A stretch of DNA of 64,000 nt, from contig CALRMX020000001.1 in the NCBI GenBank assembly GCA_943369355.1, forward strand, positions 434,001 to 498,000, written 5' to 3'. Source of the DNA: UBA7662 sp943369355 (lineage in GTDB: Bacteria; Bacteroidota; Bacteroidia; UBA7662). Positions 28,732 through 36,803 of this stretch are shown here, piece by piece. The notes beneath the pieces were generated by a model. That model had not been told where the DNA came from and made no database searches. It saw only the letters and a list, made by a program, of their open reading frames with translations. The first letter of the stretch is position 1. Each line of letters opens with the position of its first letter. Made by a program: the position numbers and the translations under genes.

Positions 28732-28757
28732 ATTTGCGCCAAATCGGTTTTCGACCC

Positions 28758-29645
28758 ATGCGTTTATTGCTTCTGCTTGTATTTGTACTTTCTTCTAGCA
28801 CCCTGGAAGCCCAAACTAAAAAACAAGGGGCTGATGAAGCGACTTCTTTCCCACAGGAGTTGTATTCCGATCAAATTGAACTTACGCGGTATATGTGGAA
28901 GGCGCAGCGCGATACCTCTGCGTTTGGCCGCAACGATGCCAACTATTTGTTTATTCGAAAGTTGGTGCAAACCTTACGGATGGAACAAGCGTATCAGTTC
29001 CCTTTCGACTCTCTTAAGGCCATCTCGATACTGGAATCGCCCGACAAAAAGTTCAAAATATACAGCTGGCAAGTCAAACAAGACGGTGGAACTTGGAGAC
29101 ATTTTGGCTGTATCTTGAAAAATCAGGCTGTTTTTGAGCTATATCCGCTTATCGATCATAGCGACGAAATGCAACCTGGAACCGATACCGTAACCGACAA
29201 TAAGCATTGGTTCGGTGCTGCTTATTATCAGTTTGCAGCAGAACCCATTAAAATTAAAGGCATTACCTACTACACCTTAATCGGTTACGATGGTTTTGAG
29301 CCCTTCTCTCAGCGAAAAATCATCGACGTTGTGTGGTTCGACAAAAATGGCCAACCTCATTTTGGTGCCCCAATTTTTAGCTTGCCGGGAGGTTTGTTTA
29401 CCCGAGTAATTTTTGAATACAGCAAAGACGCGAATATGGCCCTACGCTGGGATGAGGCGAATAAGATGATCATCGCCGACCATTTGGTTCCCCGCAAAGA
29501 AGAAAACCGAGGTTTATATTTCGATTATGTAGCCGATGGAAGTTTTGATGGCTTCAAACTCTCCAAAAACAAGTGGACCTACCAGGACAATATCGACTTG
29601 CGGATGAAAGCTACCCCTGCCCCAACCGCACCCAAGAAGCCATAA
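28758..29645 (+). CDS. Secreted protein of unknown function
   Basis: 295 aa from the ATG at 28758, which begins a signal peptide (MRLLLLLVFVLSSSTLEAQ); a start 8 codons earlier would spoil it. I do not recognise a domain with confidence. The mature protein is mixed alpha/beta with several aromatic-rich strands (YYTLIGYDGFEPFSQ) and ends in a proline/alanine/lysine tail. Without a sorting domain it probably stays in the periplasm or outer membrane. It starts 26 bases after the second protease and may share its transcript. Its last 35 bases overlap the end of the converging RNA methyltransferase gene. Confidence 0.75.
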   Translation: MRLLLLLVFVLSSSTLEAQTKKQGADEATSFPQELYSDQIELTRYMWKAQRDTSAFGRNDANYLFIRKLVQTLRMEQAYQFPFDSLKAISILESPDKKFKIYSWQVKQDGGTWRHFGCILKNQAVFELYPLIDHSDEMQPGTDTVTDNKHWFGAAYYQFAAEPIKIKGITYYTLIGYDGFEPFSQRKIIDVVWFDKNGQPHFGAPIFSLPGGLFTRVIFEYSKDANMALRWDEANKMIIADHLVPRKEENRGLYFDYVADGSFDGFKLSKNKWTYQDNIDLRMKATPAPTAPKKP

Positions 29646-30366
29646 TCCCCGCTGCAACAGCCGCATTCAACGATTCTGCCTTCCCAAAACCTGGAATATG
29701 CACTTGATGCCCAGCCATAGCAGCTAAAACGGGGTCGAGTCCGTGTGCTTCACTTCCGATCAAAAGTAAACCACCCTTACCGAAAGATTGGGCATTGACG
29801 GGATTCCCTGTCATGGTCGCGGCAAAAATTCGATCCGCATCTTCCTTGGCAACCCATTCCACCAAATCGCCGTACAACACCGGGATTCTAAAAGCTGATC
29901 CCATGGAGGCCTGAATGGTCTTGGCATTAAACAAGTCAACGGTGTCGGATGAACATAATACTCCAGAAAAGCCAAACCAGTCGGCGATACGCAAAAGCGT
30001 TCCTAAGTTTCCAGGATCGGCAATTCGGTCGAGTACCATCACAAACCCTTCTTGCCCCTTGTGCCATGTCCATTCAAGCTGCTGTAGCGGCGCCACTGCA
30101 AGAATAGGCGATGCGGAGTGTAGCTGTGTCAATCGTTCCATGTCGGTGGCGCTAACCAGCTCTACAGGCGTATTGGTTGCCTGTAACCAAGCTGGGTGTT
30201 CACGCTCATACCAGTCGATACGCACCACGATAAGTTGAACCGGCCAGGCCGATTCCAAGAGCTCTTTTACAGGCTTTTCGCCCTCAACCGTAAACAATCG
30301 TTGCTCATATCTTTCCTTTTTGAGTTTTAAGGAAGAAATTAATTTTATTTGCGACTTACTTAGCAT
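29611..30366 (-). CDS. TrmH/SpoU family RNA 2'-O-methyltransferase
   Basis: 251 aa from the ATG at 30366 (MLSKSQIKLISSLKLKK). The N-terminal substrate-binding region contains the family's RLFTVEGEK motif; the SPOUT domain has VLDRIADPGNLGTLLRIADWFG, LLIGSEAHGL and the knot motif IPGFGKAESLNAAVAAGI. Members methylate a ribose in 23S rRNA or tRNA using SAM. The start codon lies only 4 bases from the divergent start of the TamL gene, and the 3' end overlaps the preceding plus-strand gene by 35 bases. Confidence 0.9.
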   Translation of the reverse strand: MLSKSQIKLISSLKLKKERYEQRLFTVEGEKPVKELLESAWPVQLIVVRIDWYEREHPAWLQATNTPVELVSATDMERLTQLHSASPILAVAPLQQLEWTWHKGQEGFVMVLDRIADPGNLGTLLRIADWFGFSGVLCSSDTVDLFNAKTIQASMGSAFRIPVLYGDLVEWVAKEDADRIFAATMTGNPVNAQSFGKGGLLLIGSEAHGLDPVLAAMAGHQVHIPGFGKAESLNAAVAAGIMASWVRLGQG

Positions 30367-30370
30367 ACAC

Positions 30371-32716
30371 TTGAAAGTTCGGGCTCGTTGGTTGTACCTA
30401 GTTACATTTGCAATTACTGCAAGTGCTTGCAGCACCACACGTTTGCTTAACGAAGATGAGGTTTTACTGAAGAAAAACAACATTTCAGGGCTCGAAAAGG
30501 AATATTTAGAAGAACTCAAACCACTCATCAAGCCCAAACCTAACCGAAAATTGTTCGGTGTTTTCCTCGTAAAGCCGTGGATTTATTTGAAAACCAGTCA
30601 AGGAAAACCAACCGACTTCAAAGCGCGGCTAAATCGAAACCAAGGGGAGCCGCCTGTATTGTTGGACAGCACCCTTACCGAAGAGTCGAAAAACATCATT
30701 CGTTTCTACTTAAAAGATAAAGGCTATTTCAGAGGCACTGTGACAGCAGAAACTGTAGTTCACCGAAAGAAGGCGACTGTAAACTACCTCATCACTTCAG
30801 GTCCTCAATACAAAATCAGGAACGTTGAATTCGAAAATACTGGCACTCCTATCGATAAATTTATCAGTTACCAATTAAACAGCAGCGAAATTCAAAAAGG
30901 CGTGCCCTACGATGCCGACAAATTAAATGCCTTTCGGAACAAAATAGCCCTCTATCTCCGCGATAATGGCTTTTATTACTTCAACCGTGACTTTATTTTT
31001 TACCAAATAGATACTTCGGCCGGTAAGCGGCAGGTTGATCTGACCATAAAAATTAAAAAAGCCAAACAAGACTTTTATTACGAGCCTTTTCAGCTCGATA
31101 GTATTCGTGTGAATGCCGATTACAGCATCTTCAGCCGACAAGATTCGCTATCGTTGGACAGTACGCGAATCGGCGAGTTTGTATTTATCGATAAAAATCC
31201 AATCACCATCCGAAAGGACATCCTTCAGCAACAATTATTGCTGCATCGCGATCAAAATTTTTCGGAAAGCACCCTTCGATTAAGTCAAAGTAGAATCAAC
31301 GACTTGAACGTATTCGATTACGTAAACTACCGAATTCAGACGAACGACAGTTTGAGAGCTTTTGATTTGCTCATATTGTTAAGTCCTGCCACCAAACGTC
31401 AGATAAAAACCGATTTAGAAGCCTCCACCAACTCCGTTTCTTTGTTTGGCATTTCAGGTACCATCACCCAAATCAACAGGAATGTATTCAAAGGAGCAGA
31501 ATTGCTGGAATTACGTGCTAACCTGGGTATCGAGTCGCAGCAAAATGTGGCCACTGCAGCCGACTTCTTTGAGCGCACTACATTCAACACGCTCGAATAT
31601 GGTTTTGGAGTGAGTTTGATTTTTCCTCGCTTTCTTTTTCCTTTCAATACTTGGAATACGCGCAACTACACCCGACCACGTACCCGATTTGGATTGAATT
31701 ACAGTAACCAAATCCGACTTGACTTCAACCGCGATGTGTTTCAGGCGAATGTGGGTTATCTCTGGACGAACCGTGTGGGTGAACGATATGAATTTTATCC
31801 GCTCGAAGTGAACCTTGCGCGCACCAACAACATTTCACCTACGCTCGACTCGAGTCTGAGCGCAATCAATGACCCTTTTTTAAATTTTAGTTTTACCAAT
31901 CACCTGACCACTTCTACGCGTTTGTCGTATACCTCCGACAATCTCCGCAACAAGCGCTATGGCCGCCTTACCTTTACTCGGGTGAACCTAGAAATGGCTG
32001 GTAATACGCTCTATGGTATCTATGCCCTTGCTGGAATCCAACAAGATCGAGGGCAAAAAACCATATTTAACCTCCCCTTCTTTCAATACCTGAGAGCAGA
32101 CGTAGATTTACGTCAATACTGGCCTCAAAACGAGCATCAATATATTGCAGGTCGCTTCTTTTTGGGCATAGGGTTACCTCTAGTAAACAGTAACACGCTC
32201 CCACTTGAAAAACGTTACTTTATTGGTGGTACCAATTCCATTCGAGCATGGCAAGCGCGTACCTTAGGTCCAGGCTCTTTTTCGGCTTACAATTTTGCTC
32301 GACTCGACCAATTTGGAGAAGTGAAGATAGAAGGCAGTTTAGAAAACCGATTCACCATTATCAATAAGCTAAAAGGCGCTGTTTTCCTAGATATTGGTAA
32401 CATATGGACACTCAAAGACACGGTATCGGGGAAAAGGGATCTCACCAATTTTGAATTTTCGCGCTTCTGGCGTGAAATAGCAGTAGGTACTGGCTTTGGT
32501 ATCCGTTACGACTTCACTTATTTTGTAGTTCGACTCGATTTTGGCATTAAGTTGCTTGATCCTGCTTTCTTACCCGGCCAGCGCTGGGTTATTGAAAACG
32601 CGTTTAATCCACTGTGGCGCAATGAAGAATGGAAAACGCAGCTCACCACACCTGCTCCTTTGGCCGATCGTTATCGCTACATGAGCTTTCAAATTGGCAT
32701 AGGTTACCCTTTCTAG
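30371..32716 (+). CDS. TamL-type lipoprotein Omp85 (BamA/TamA family)
   Basis: 781 aa from a TTG at 30371. That start gives a short lipoprotein signal peptide ending in the lipobox ASAC; the only alternative in frame is another TTG at 30320 that adds 17 residues before it. POTRA-like domains follow (about 80-350), then a 16-strand surface-antigen barrel with the RFFLGIGLPL and FFIGGTNSIRAW-type motif, where the conserved VRGF is IRAW. In Bacteroidota, lipid-anchored TamA homologues (TamL) act with TamB in outer-membrane protein or lipid assembly. No TamB is adjacent. Confidence 0.85.
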   Translation: MKVRARWLYLVTFAITASACSTTRLLNEDEVLLKKNNISGLEKEYLEELKPLIKPKPNRKLFGVFLVKPWIYLKTSQGKPTDFKARLNRNQGEPPVLLDSTLTEESKNIIRFYLKDKGYFRGTVTAETVVHRKKATVNYLITSGPQYKIRNVEFENTGTPIDKFISYQLNSSEIQKGVPYDADKLNAFRNKIALYLRDNGFYYFNRDFIFYQIDTSAGKRQVDLTIKIKKAKQDFYYEPFQLDSIRVNADYSIFSRQDSLSLDSTRIGEFVFIDKNPITIRKDILQQQLLLHRDQNFSESTLRLSQSRINDLNVFDYVNYRIQTNDSLRAFDLLILLSPATKRQIKTDLEASTNSVSLFGISGTITQINRNVFKGAELLELRANLGIESQQNVATAADFFERTTFNTLEYGFGVSLIFPRFLFPFNTWNTRNYTRPRTRFGLNYSNQIRLDFNRDVFQANVGYLWTNRVGERYEFYPLEVNLARTNNISPTLDSSLSAINDPFLNFSFTNHLTTSTRLSYTSDNLRNKRYGRLTFTRVNLEMAGNTLYGIYALAGIQQDRGQKTIFNLPFFQYLRADVDLRQYWPQNEHQYIAGRFFLGIGLPLVNSNTLPLEKRYFIGGTNSIRAWQARTLGPGSFSAYNFARLDQFGEVKIEGSLENRFTIINKLKGAVFLDIGNIWTLKDTVSGKRDLTNFEFSRFWREIAVGTGFGIRYDFTYFVVRLDFGIKLLDPAFLPGQRWVIENAFNPLWRNEEWKTQLTTPAPLADRYRYMSFQIGIGYPF

Positions 32717-32735
32717 CTATTTTGTTTTAAAAGCT

Positions 32736-32764
32736 TTGTAAAAGCTAGGAAATTAGTATATTTG
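32736..32764 (+). promoter_or_regulatory. Promoter of rplU-rpmA
   Basis: TTG at 32736-32738 is followed after 18 bases by TATATTTG at 32757-32764. The leader to the rplU ATG would be about 16 bases. Confidence 0.75.
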
Positions 32765-32786
32765 CCCTTCCAAAAATTTGCACGAA

Positions 32787-33095
32787 ATGTTTGTTATTGT
32801 TGACATTCAAGGACAACAGTTTAAGGTTTCAAAGAACCAAACTCTGTACGTTCACCGTTTGCAAGGAGAAGAAGGCGCTCAAGTTACCTTCGAAAAAGTG
32901 CTCCTAGTGAATGATGAGAAAAAAGTAGAGATTGGCGCACCTTACGTTGCCGGAAAAAAAGTATCTGCCAAAATTGTATCGCACCTTCAGGGCGACAAAG
33001 TATTGGTGTTCAAGAAAAAGCGTCGTAAAGGCTATCAGAAAATGAACGGCCACCGTCAGCAATTCACCAAAATTGCTATCGAATCAATCGGGTAA
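32787..33095 (+). CDS. rplU: 50S ribosomal protein bL21
   Basis: 102 aa from the ATG at 32787 (MFVIVDIQGQQFKV); a TTG three codons upstream is not needed. The sequence has the bL21 fold features: GQQFKV, the VLLVNDEKKVEIGAPYV segment and the basic KRRKGYQKMNGHRQQFT C-terminal region that binds 23S rRNA. The usual length is about 103 aa. It is followed after 27 bases by rpmA, the conserved pairing. Confidence 0.97.
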   Translation: MFVIVDIQGQQFKVSKNQTLYVHRLQGEEGAQVTFEKVLLVNDEKKVEIGAPYVAGKKVSAKIVSHLQGDKVLVFKKKRRKGYQKMNGHRQQFTKIAIESIG

Positions 33096-33122
33096 TCACA
33101 TCCAAGTAAATTACATTCATCC

Positions 33123-33395
33123 ATGGCACACAAGAAAGGCGTCGGTAGTTCGAAGAACGGACGCGAATCAGAAAGCAAACGACTAGGTGTGAAGATCTTC
33201 GGTGGTCAGATCGCCTTAAGTGGAAATATCATTGTTCGTCAGCGTGGCACGAAACACCATCCTGGACAAAATGTTGGCATCGGCAAAGACCACACCCTCT
33301 TTGCATTAACCGACGGTACTGTGCAGTTTAGAAAAGGCGAAAAAGATCGTTCATTCGTATCGGTAGTTCCCTTCGAAAGCGAAGCAGCTAACTAA
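33123..33395 (+). CDS. rpmA: 50S ribosomal protein bL27
   Basis: 90 aa. The N-terminus MAHKKGVGSSKNGRESESK is the classical bL27 start whose flexible arm reaches toward the peptidyl transferase centre; VRQRGTKHHPGQNVGIGKDHTLFAL is also diagnostic. No N-terminal leader peptide of the Firmicutes type is present. Second gene of the rplU-rpmA pair, ended by a strong bidirectional terminator. Confidence 0.98.
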   Translation: MAHKKGVGSSKNGRESESKRLGVKIFGGQIALSGNIIVRQRGTKHHPGQNVGIGKDHTLFALTDGTVQFRKGEKDRSFVSVVPFESEAAN

Positions 33396-33415
33396 TTTAG
33401 TTATCTATCTAACAT

Positions 33416-33450
33416 AAAAGGGGTACTTCGCATTGAAGTACCCCTTTTTT
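33416..33450. terminator. Bidirectional terminator between rpmA and the DUF6132 operon
   Basis: 14-bp stem AAAAGGGGTACTTC (33416-33429) pairing with 33435-33448, 5-base loop, A-run on one side and T-run on the other. Serves rpmA (+) and the converging DUF6132 gene (-). Confidence 0.9.
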
Positions 33451-33468
33451 CATGGCCGTACAAATCAG

Positions 33469-33681
33469 CTACTCTTCGCTAGTTTTAGGTTTTTGCGGCA
33501 ACAAACCTGCAGCCATGTAACCCATGATGGCAAAATAAATGGTGCTATTAAGCGCCGAGCCCGTAATGGTGCATCCGTTTACGCAACCATAAAAATACCA
33601 ATAGCCGTAACCACCGGCAGCACCTAGTCCTATGCCGACCAAGTGCTGCCAGCGCAAGTTATCTTTGATTTTTTGAAGCAT
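33469..33681 (-). CDS. DUF6132-like small membrane protein
   Basis: 70 aa. A single-domain small protein with two hydrophobic segments (about 12-30 and 44-62) separated by the motif YGCVNGCTITGSALNS, which carries two cysteines four apart. This pattern matches DUF6132 proteins, commonly found beside rhodanese or sulfur-trafficking genes. It begins one base after the rhodanese stop, so the two are almost surely co-translated. A role in membrane sulfur handling is inferred from context only. Confidence 0.7.
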   Translation of the reverse strand: MLQKIKDNLRWQHLVGIGLGAAGGYGYWYFYGCVNGCTITGSALNSTIYFAIMGYMAAGLLPQKPKTSEE

Positions 33682-33682
33682 A

Positions 33683-33964
33683 TCAGAGCGTTAAGATACG
33701 CATCTGACCGATGCCTCCGCCATTATGAACTTCCTCGAAGCCTTGTTGCATGAGGTACTGCTGTGCCATACTGCTGCGGCCACCACTTTGGCAATACACG
33801 ACTATTGGACCCGTGAAGGCCTTTAGCGTATCTAATTGGTGGGGTAATTCATCTACGGGTATGTTGAGTGCCCCTTCAATGTGGCCAGCTTCATATTCCC
33901 AACTGCTACGTACATCAATTACCTTGGTTTCTTGATCCATGAGGATCTCTTTAATGGTTTTCAT
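33683..33964 (-). CDS. Single-domain rhodanese (sulfurtransferase)
   Basis: 93 aa, one rhodanese domain. The catalytic loop is VYCQSGGRSSMA with the active cysteine in CQSGGRS; the N-terminal VIDVRSSWEYEAGHIEGALNIP signature is also present. There is no signal peptide, so it should be cytosolic, carrying persulfide sulfur. Middle gene of a three-gene operon, 24 bases after the MBL-rhodanese gene. Confidence 0.92.
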   Translation of the reverse strand: MKTIKEILMDQETKVIDVRSSWEYEAGHIEGALNIPVDELPHQLDTLKAFTGPIVVYCQSGGRSSMAQQYLMQQGFEEVHNGGGIGQMRILTL

Positions 33965-33988
33965 TCGTTATATTAAAATTTACACTTA

Positions 33989-35404
33989 TTAGAGCATGGT
34001 AGTTGGACAAACGTAGTCGGTTACTTCTAGCACCTTTTCCGTTTTTATCTTGCTAAAGCCTCTTTTTACATTAATTAAGTTGTTGTATCCACGTGCTTTG
34101 AGAATAGAGATAAAAATCATCGAACGATACCCACCCGCACAATGTACCAAATAGGTTCGATTCTTATCTACTCGAAGCATGGAGTCGTTGATGTAGTCGA
34201 GCGGTGCGTTTTCGGCACCTACCACATGTTCGCTATGGAATTCACTGGCCTTGCGCACATCAAGTACAGGTAGTTTTTCTGTATTGGTACGTCTTGCCAT
34301 TTCGGCAACATCTACCGATTCAATGGTATCTGTCTCCATCCCGGCATCGAGCCAGGCAGCAAATCCACCATTTAAAAAGCCGAGGGCGTGATCATAGCCT
34401 ACCCGAGCTAAGCGTATCACCACCTCCTCTTCTCTGCCAGGTTCAGCAACCAGTAAAATAGGTTGTTCCACATCGGGAATCATGGCGCCTACCCATGGTG
34501 CGAAGCTACCGTCAATACCGATGTTTATGGCATTGGGGATAAATCCTTTTGCAAACACTTCTGGATCGCGCGTATCCAAGATAACTGCCGATGTTTCATT
34601 GGCAGCGGCTTCGAATGCAGCTACGCTGAGTGCTTTGGTACCACGATTTAAAACGTCGTCGATGCTGTCGTAGCCCATTTTATTCATTTTCACATTCAAA
34701 GGGAAGTATCCAGGGGGCGGCATTAATCCGTCGGTTACTTCTTTTACAAACTCTTCACGTGTCATGTCTGCACGTAGCGCATAATTGGTCTTTTTCTGGT
34801 TACCCAAGCTATCGGAGGTTTCCTTACTCATGTTCTTACCACAGGCACTTCCTGCACCGTGTGCTGGATACACCACCACATCATCGGCCAAAGGCATAAT
34901 TTTATTACGAAGTGAATCAAAAAGTAATGAAGCGAGTCCTTCTTGGGTCATATTTGCTGCTTTTTGGGCAAGATCTGGACGACCAACGTCGCCAATGAAC
35001 AGGGTATCGCCGCTAAACAAAGCCGCATCTTTTCCCTCTTCATCCATTAGCAGGAAGCAACTGCTCTCCATAGTGTGCCCGGGTGTATGCAACACTTTAA
35101 ATTTAATCTTCCCCACGGTAAGTACTTCGCCGTCTGCTGCTACATGGGCATTAAAGCCAGGTTTAGCAGTGGGTCCGTATACGATCGTTGCTCCGCTTTT
35201 TGCGGCTAGGTCGATATGCCCAGAAACAAAATCGGCGTGAAAATGTGTTTCGAGCACATATTTTATCTTTACCCCGGCTTGTTCGGCGCGATCGAGATAG
35301 GGTTTTACTTCGCGCAAAGGGTCGATGACCACAGCTTCGCCTTCGCTTTCTACATAATACGCTCCTTGTGCAAGACAGCCTGTATAAATTTGTTCTATTA
35401 TCAT
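33989..35404 (-). CDS. MBL-fold hydrolase with two C-terminal rhodanese domains
   Basis: 471 aa. Residues 1-220 are a metallo-beta-lactamase fold of the persulfide dioxygenase/glyoxalase II type (THFHADFVSGH, HTPGHTMES, FSGDTLFIGDVGRPDL). Two rhodanese domains follow. The second (about 365-465) keeps the cysteine loop LVHCAGGYRS; in the first (about 265-350) the corresponding loop reads LVAEPGREE and lacks cysteine, so it is probably structural. The set suggests oxidation of persulfides, with sulfur passed between this protein and the downstream rhodanese. Starts its own operon. Confidence 0.9.
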   Translation of the reverse strand: MIIEQIYTGCLAQGAYYVESEGEAVVIDPLREVKPYLDRAEQAGVKIKYVLETHFHADFVSGHIDLAAKSGATIVYGPTAKPGFNAHVAADGEVLTVGKIKFKVLHTPGHTMESSCFLLMDEEGKDAALFSGDTLFIGDVGRPDLAQKAANMTQEGLASLLFDSLRNKIMPLADDVVVYPAHGAGSACGKNMSKETSDSLGNQKKTNYALRADMTREEFVKEVTDGLMPPPGYFPLNVKMNKMGYDSIDDVLNRGTKALSVAAFEAAANETSAVILDTRDPEVFAKGFIPNAINIGIDGSFAPWVGAMIPDVEQPILLVAEPGREEEVVIRLARVGYDHALGFLNGGFAAWLDAGMETDTIESVDVAEMARRTNTEKLPVLDVRKASEFHSEHVVGAENAPLDYINDSMLRVDKNRTYLVHCAGGYRSMIFISILKARGYNNLINVKRGFSKIKTEKVLEVTDYVCPTTML

Positions 35405-35503
35405 AGTGGTTATATTTATCTTAATATCTTTTACAAAAGTCGCAAATTATTTTAAGCCGATTTGTCACCTTGGTTACATTCATAAAAAAATTGCCTAAAT
35501 GCC

Positions 35504-36748
35504 TTATTGGCGACGATTTGCCAATAATGGAGGCGGCTCCCCATTAAATGGGTTGCTCCTGCCAATAGTTGTTGCCTGAATTCCCGCTGCACGCAGCACT
35601 GCCCTATCGCCAAATCTATTTCGGATTTTATCCATGGCATTGTACAAACTGATGAGCTCTTCGCTATCGTCGAATAAATCGATTTGGTATCCGCCCTGCA
35701 CCAGCTCGCTGAACCGAACACCTACCAAACGAATTAGCAGTCGCTTATTGTATAAGCGTTCAAACAACTCCAGTACCCGCGGAATGAGTAAATGGTCGGC
35801 CGAGGTGTAAGGTATACGTTGTTGCAGGGTGTGGGTATTAAAATCGGAATACCGCACCTTAACGGTTACACAGGCCGCCAATTTATTGCCCCTACGCAGC
35901 TGAAAAGCAAGGTTTTCGGCCATAGCCGCCAAAATCCCCTTGAGCTTACTCACATCGGTAGTATCGCGATCAAACGTCCGCTCGGTAGAAATAGACTTAC
36001 GCTCGTGAAAGGGAACCACCGGGCTATTGTCGATGCCATTGGCTTTTCGCCAAAGCTGCGTTCCATTTTGCCCAAATACACGCTCAAGCAACTCCAGCGG
36101 CATTTCCTGTACCGTACCAATGTAACGAACACCCAAGCCCCGCAAAGTCTGATACATCTTGTCGCCCACCATGGGGATTTTTTTTACCGATAAAGGCGAC
36201 AAAAAAGGCTTTTCGGTTCCTCTGTCTATCCTAATCTGATTATTTGGCTTGGCTTCGCCTGTGGCTACCTTCGATACCGTTTTATTCACCGACATGCCAA
36301 ACGAGATGGGTAAACCACTCTCTTTCATGATTTTCTGGCGTAATTCCGAAGCCAGTTTATAGCAGCCAAAAAAACGATCCATCCCCGTGAGATCAAGATA
36401 AAACTCATCAATCGATGTTTTTTCAAACAGCGGTACCTGATCACGTATAATCTCGGTAACCAAATCACTGTATTTCATGTAGTTGCCCGAATTGCCACGT
36501 ATCACCACTGCCTCGGGGCAAAGCTGCCGGGCCATTTTCATGGGCATGCCCGCATGAATACCAAAGGCCCGGGCCTCGTAACTACACGAAGCCACTACAC
36601 CCCTATCGCTCACACCACCAATGAGTATCGGCCGGGGGCCTAGGCGACTGTCGAGCAGACGTTCTACCGATACAAAAAACGTATCGAGGTCCATGTGTAC
36701 AATGTTCCGCTCGGGTTGTGGTTCGGTAACTGATGGTTTCATCGACAT
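35504..36748 (-). CDS. dinB: Y-family DNA polymerase (DNA polymerase IV-like)
   Basis: 414 aa from the ATG at 36748 (MSMKPSVTEP); an ATG two codons later is also possible. Catalytic acidic residues are in HMDLDTFFVSVE (D20, and D22 beside it) and SIDEFYLDL (D114, E115). Helix-hairpin-helix (VKKIPMVGDKMYQTL) and little-finger domains follow. The C-terminus shows no obvious clamp-binding QLxLF-type end but contains QIDLFDD near residue 365, a plausible beta-clamp motif. It is third in the run repressor-dnaE-dinB, so it may act as the ImuB/Pol IV partner in translesion synthesis. Confidence 0.9.
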   Translation of the reverse strand: MSMKPSVTEPQPERNIVHMDLDTFFVSVERLLDSRLGPRPILIGGVSDRGVVASCSYEARAFGIHAGMPMKMARQLCPEAVVIRGNSGNYMKYSDLVTEIIRDQVPLFEKTSIDEFYLDLTGMDRFFGCYKLASELRQKIMKESGLPISFGMSVNKTVSKVATGEAKPNNQIRIDRGTEKPFLSPLSVKKIPMVGDKMYQTLRGLGVRYIGTVQEMPLELLERVFGQNGTQLWRKANGIDNSPVVPFHERKSISTERTFDRDTTDVSKLKGILAAMAENLAFQLRRGNKLAACVTVKVRYSDFNTHTLQQRIPYTSADHLLIPRVLELFERLYNKRLLIRLVGVRFSELVQGGYQIDLFDDSEELISLYNAMDKIRNRFGDRAVLRAAGIQATTIGRSNPFNGEPPPLLANRRQ

Positions 36749-36803
36749 GGCTTTATGCAACTAAATTGATTACAAGTGGTGACATCTCCTGACCTTAAAA
36801 GCT

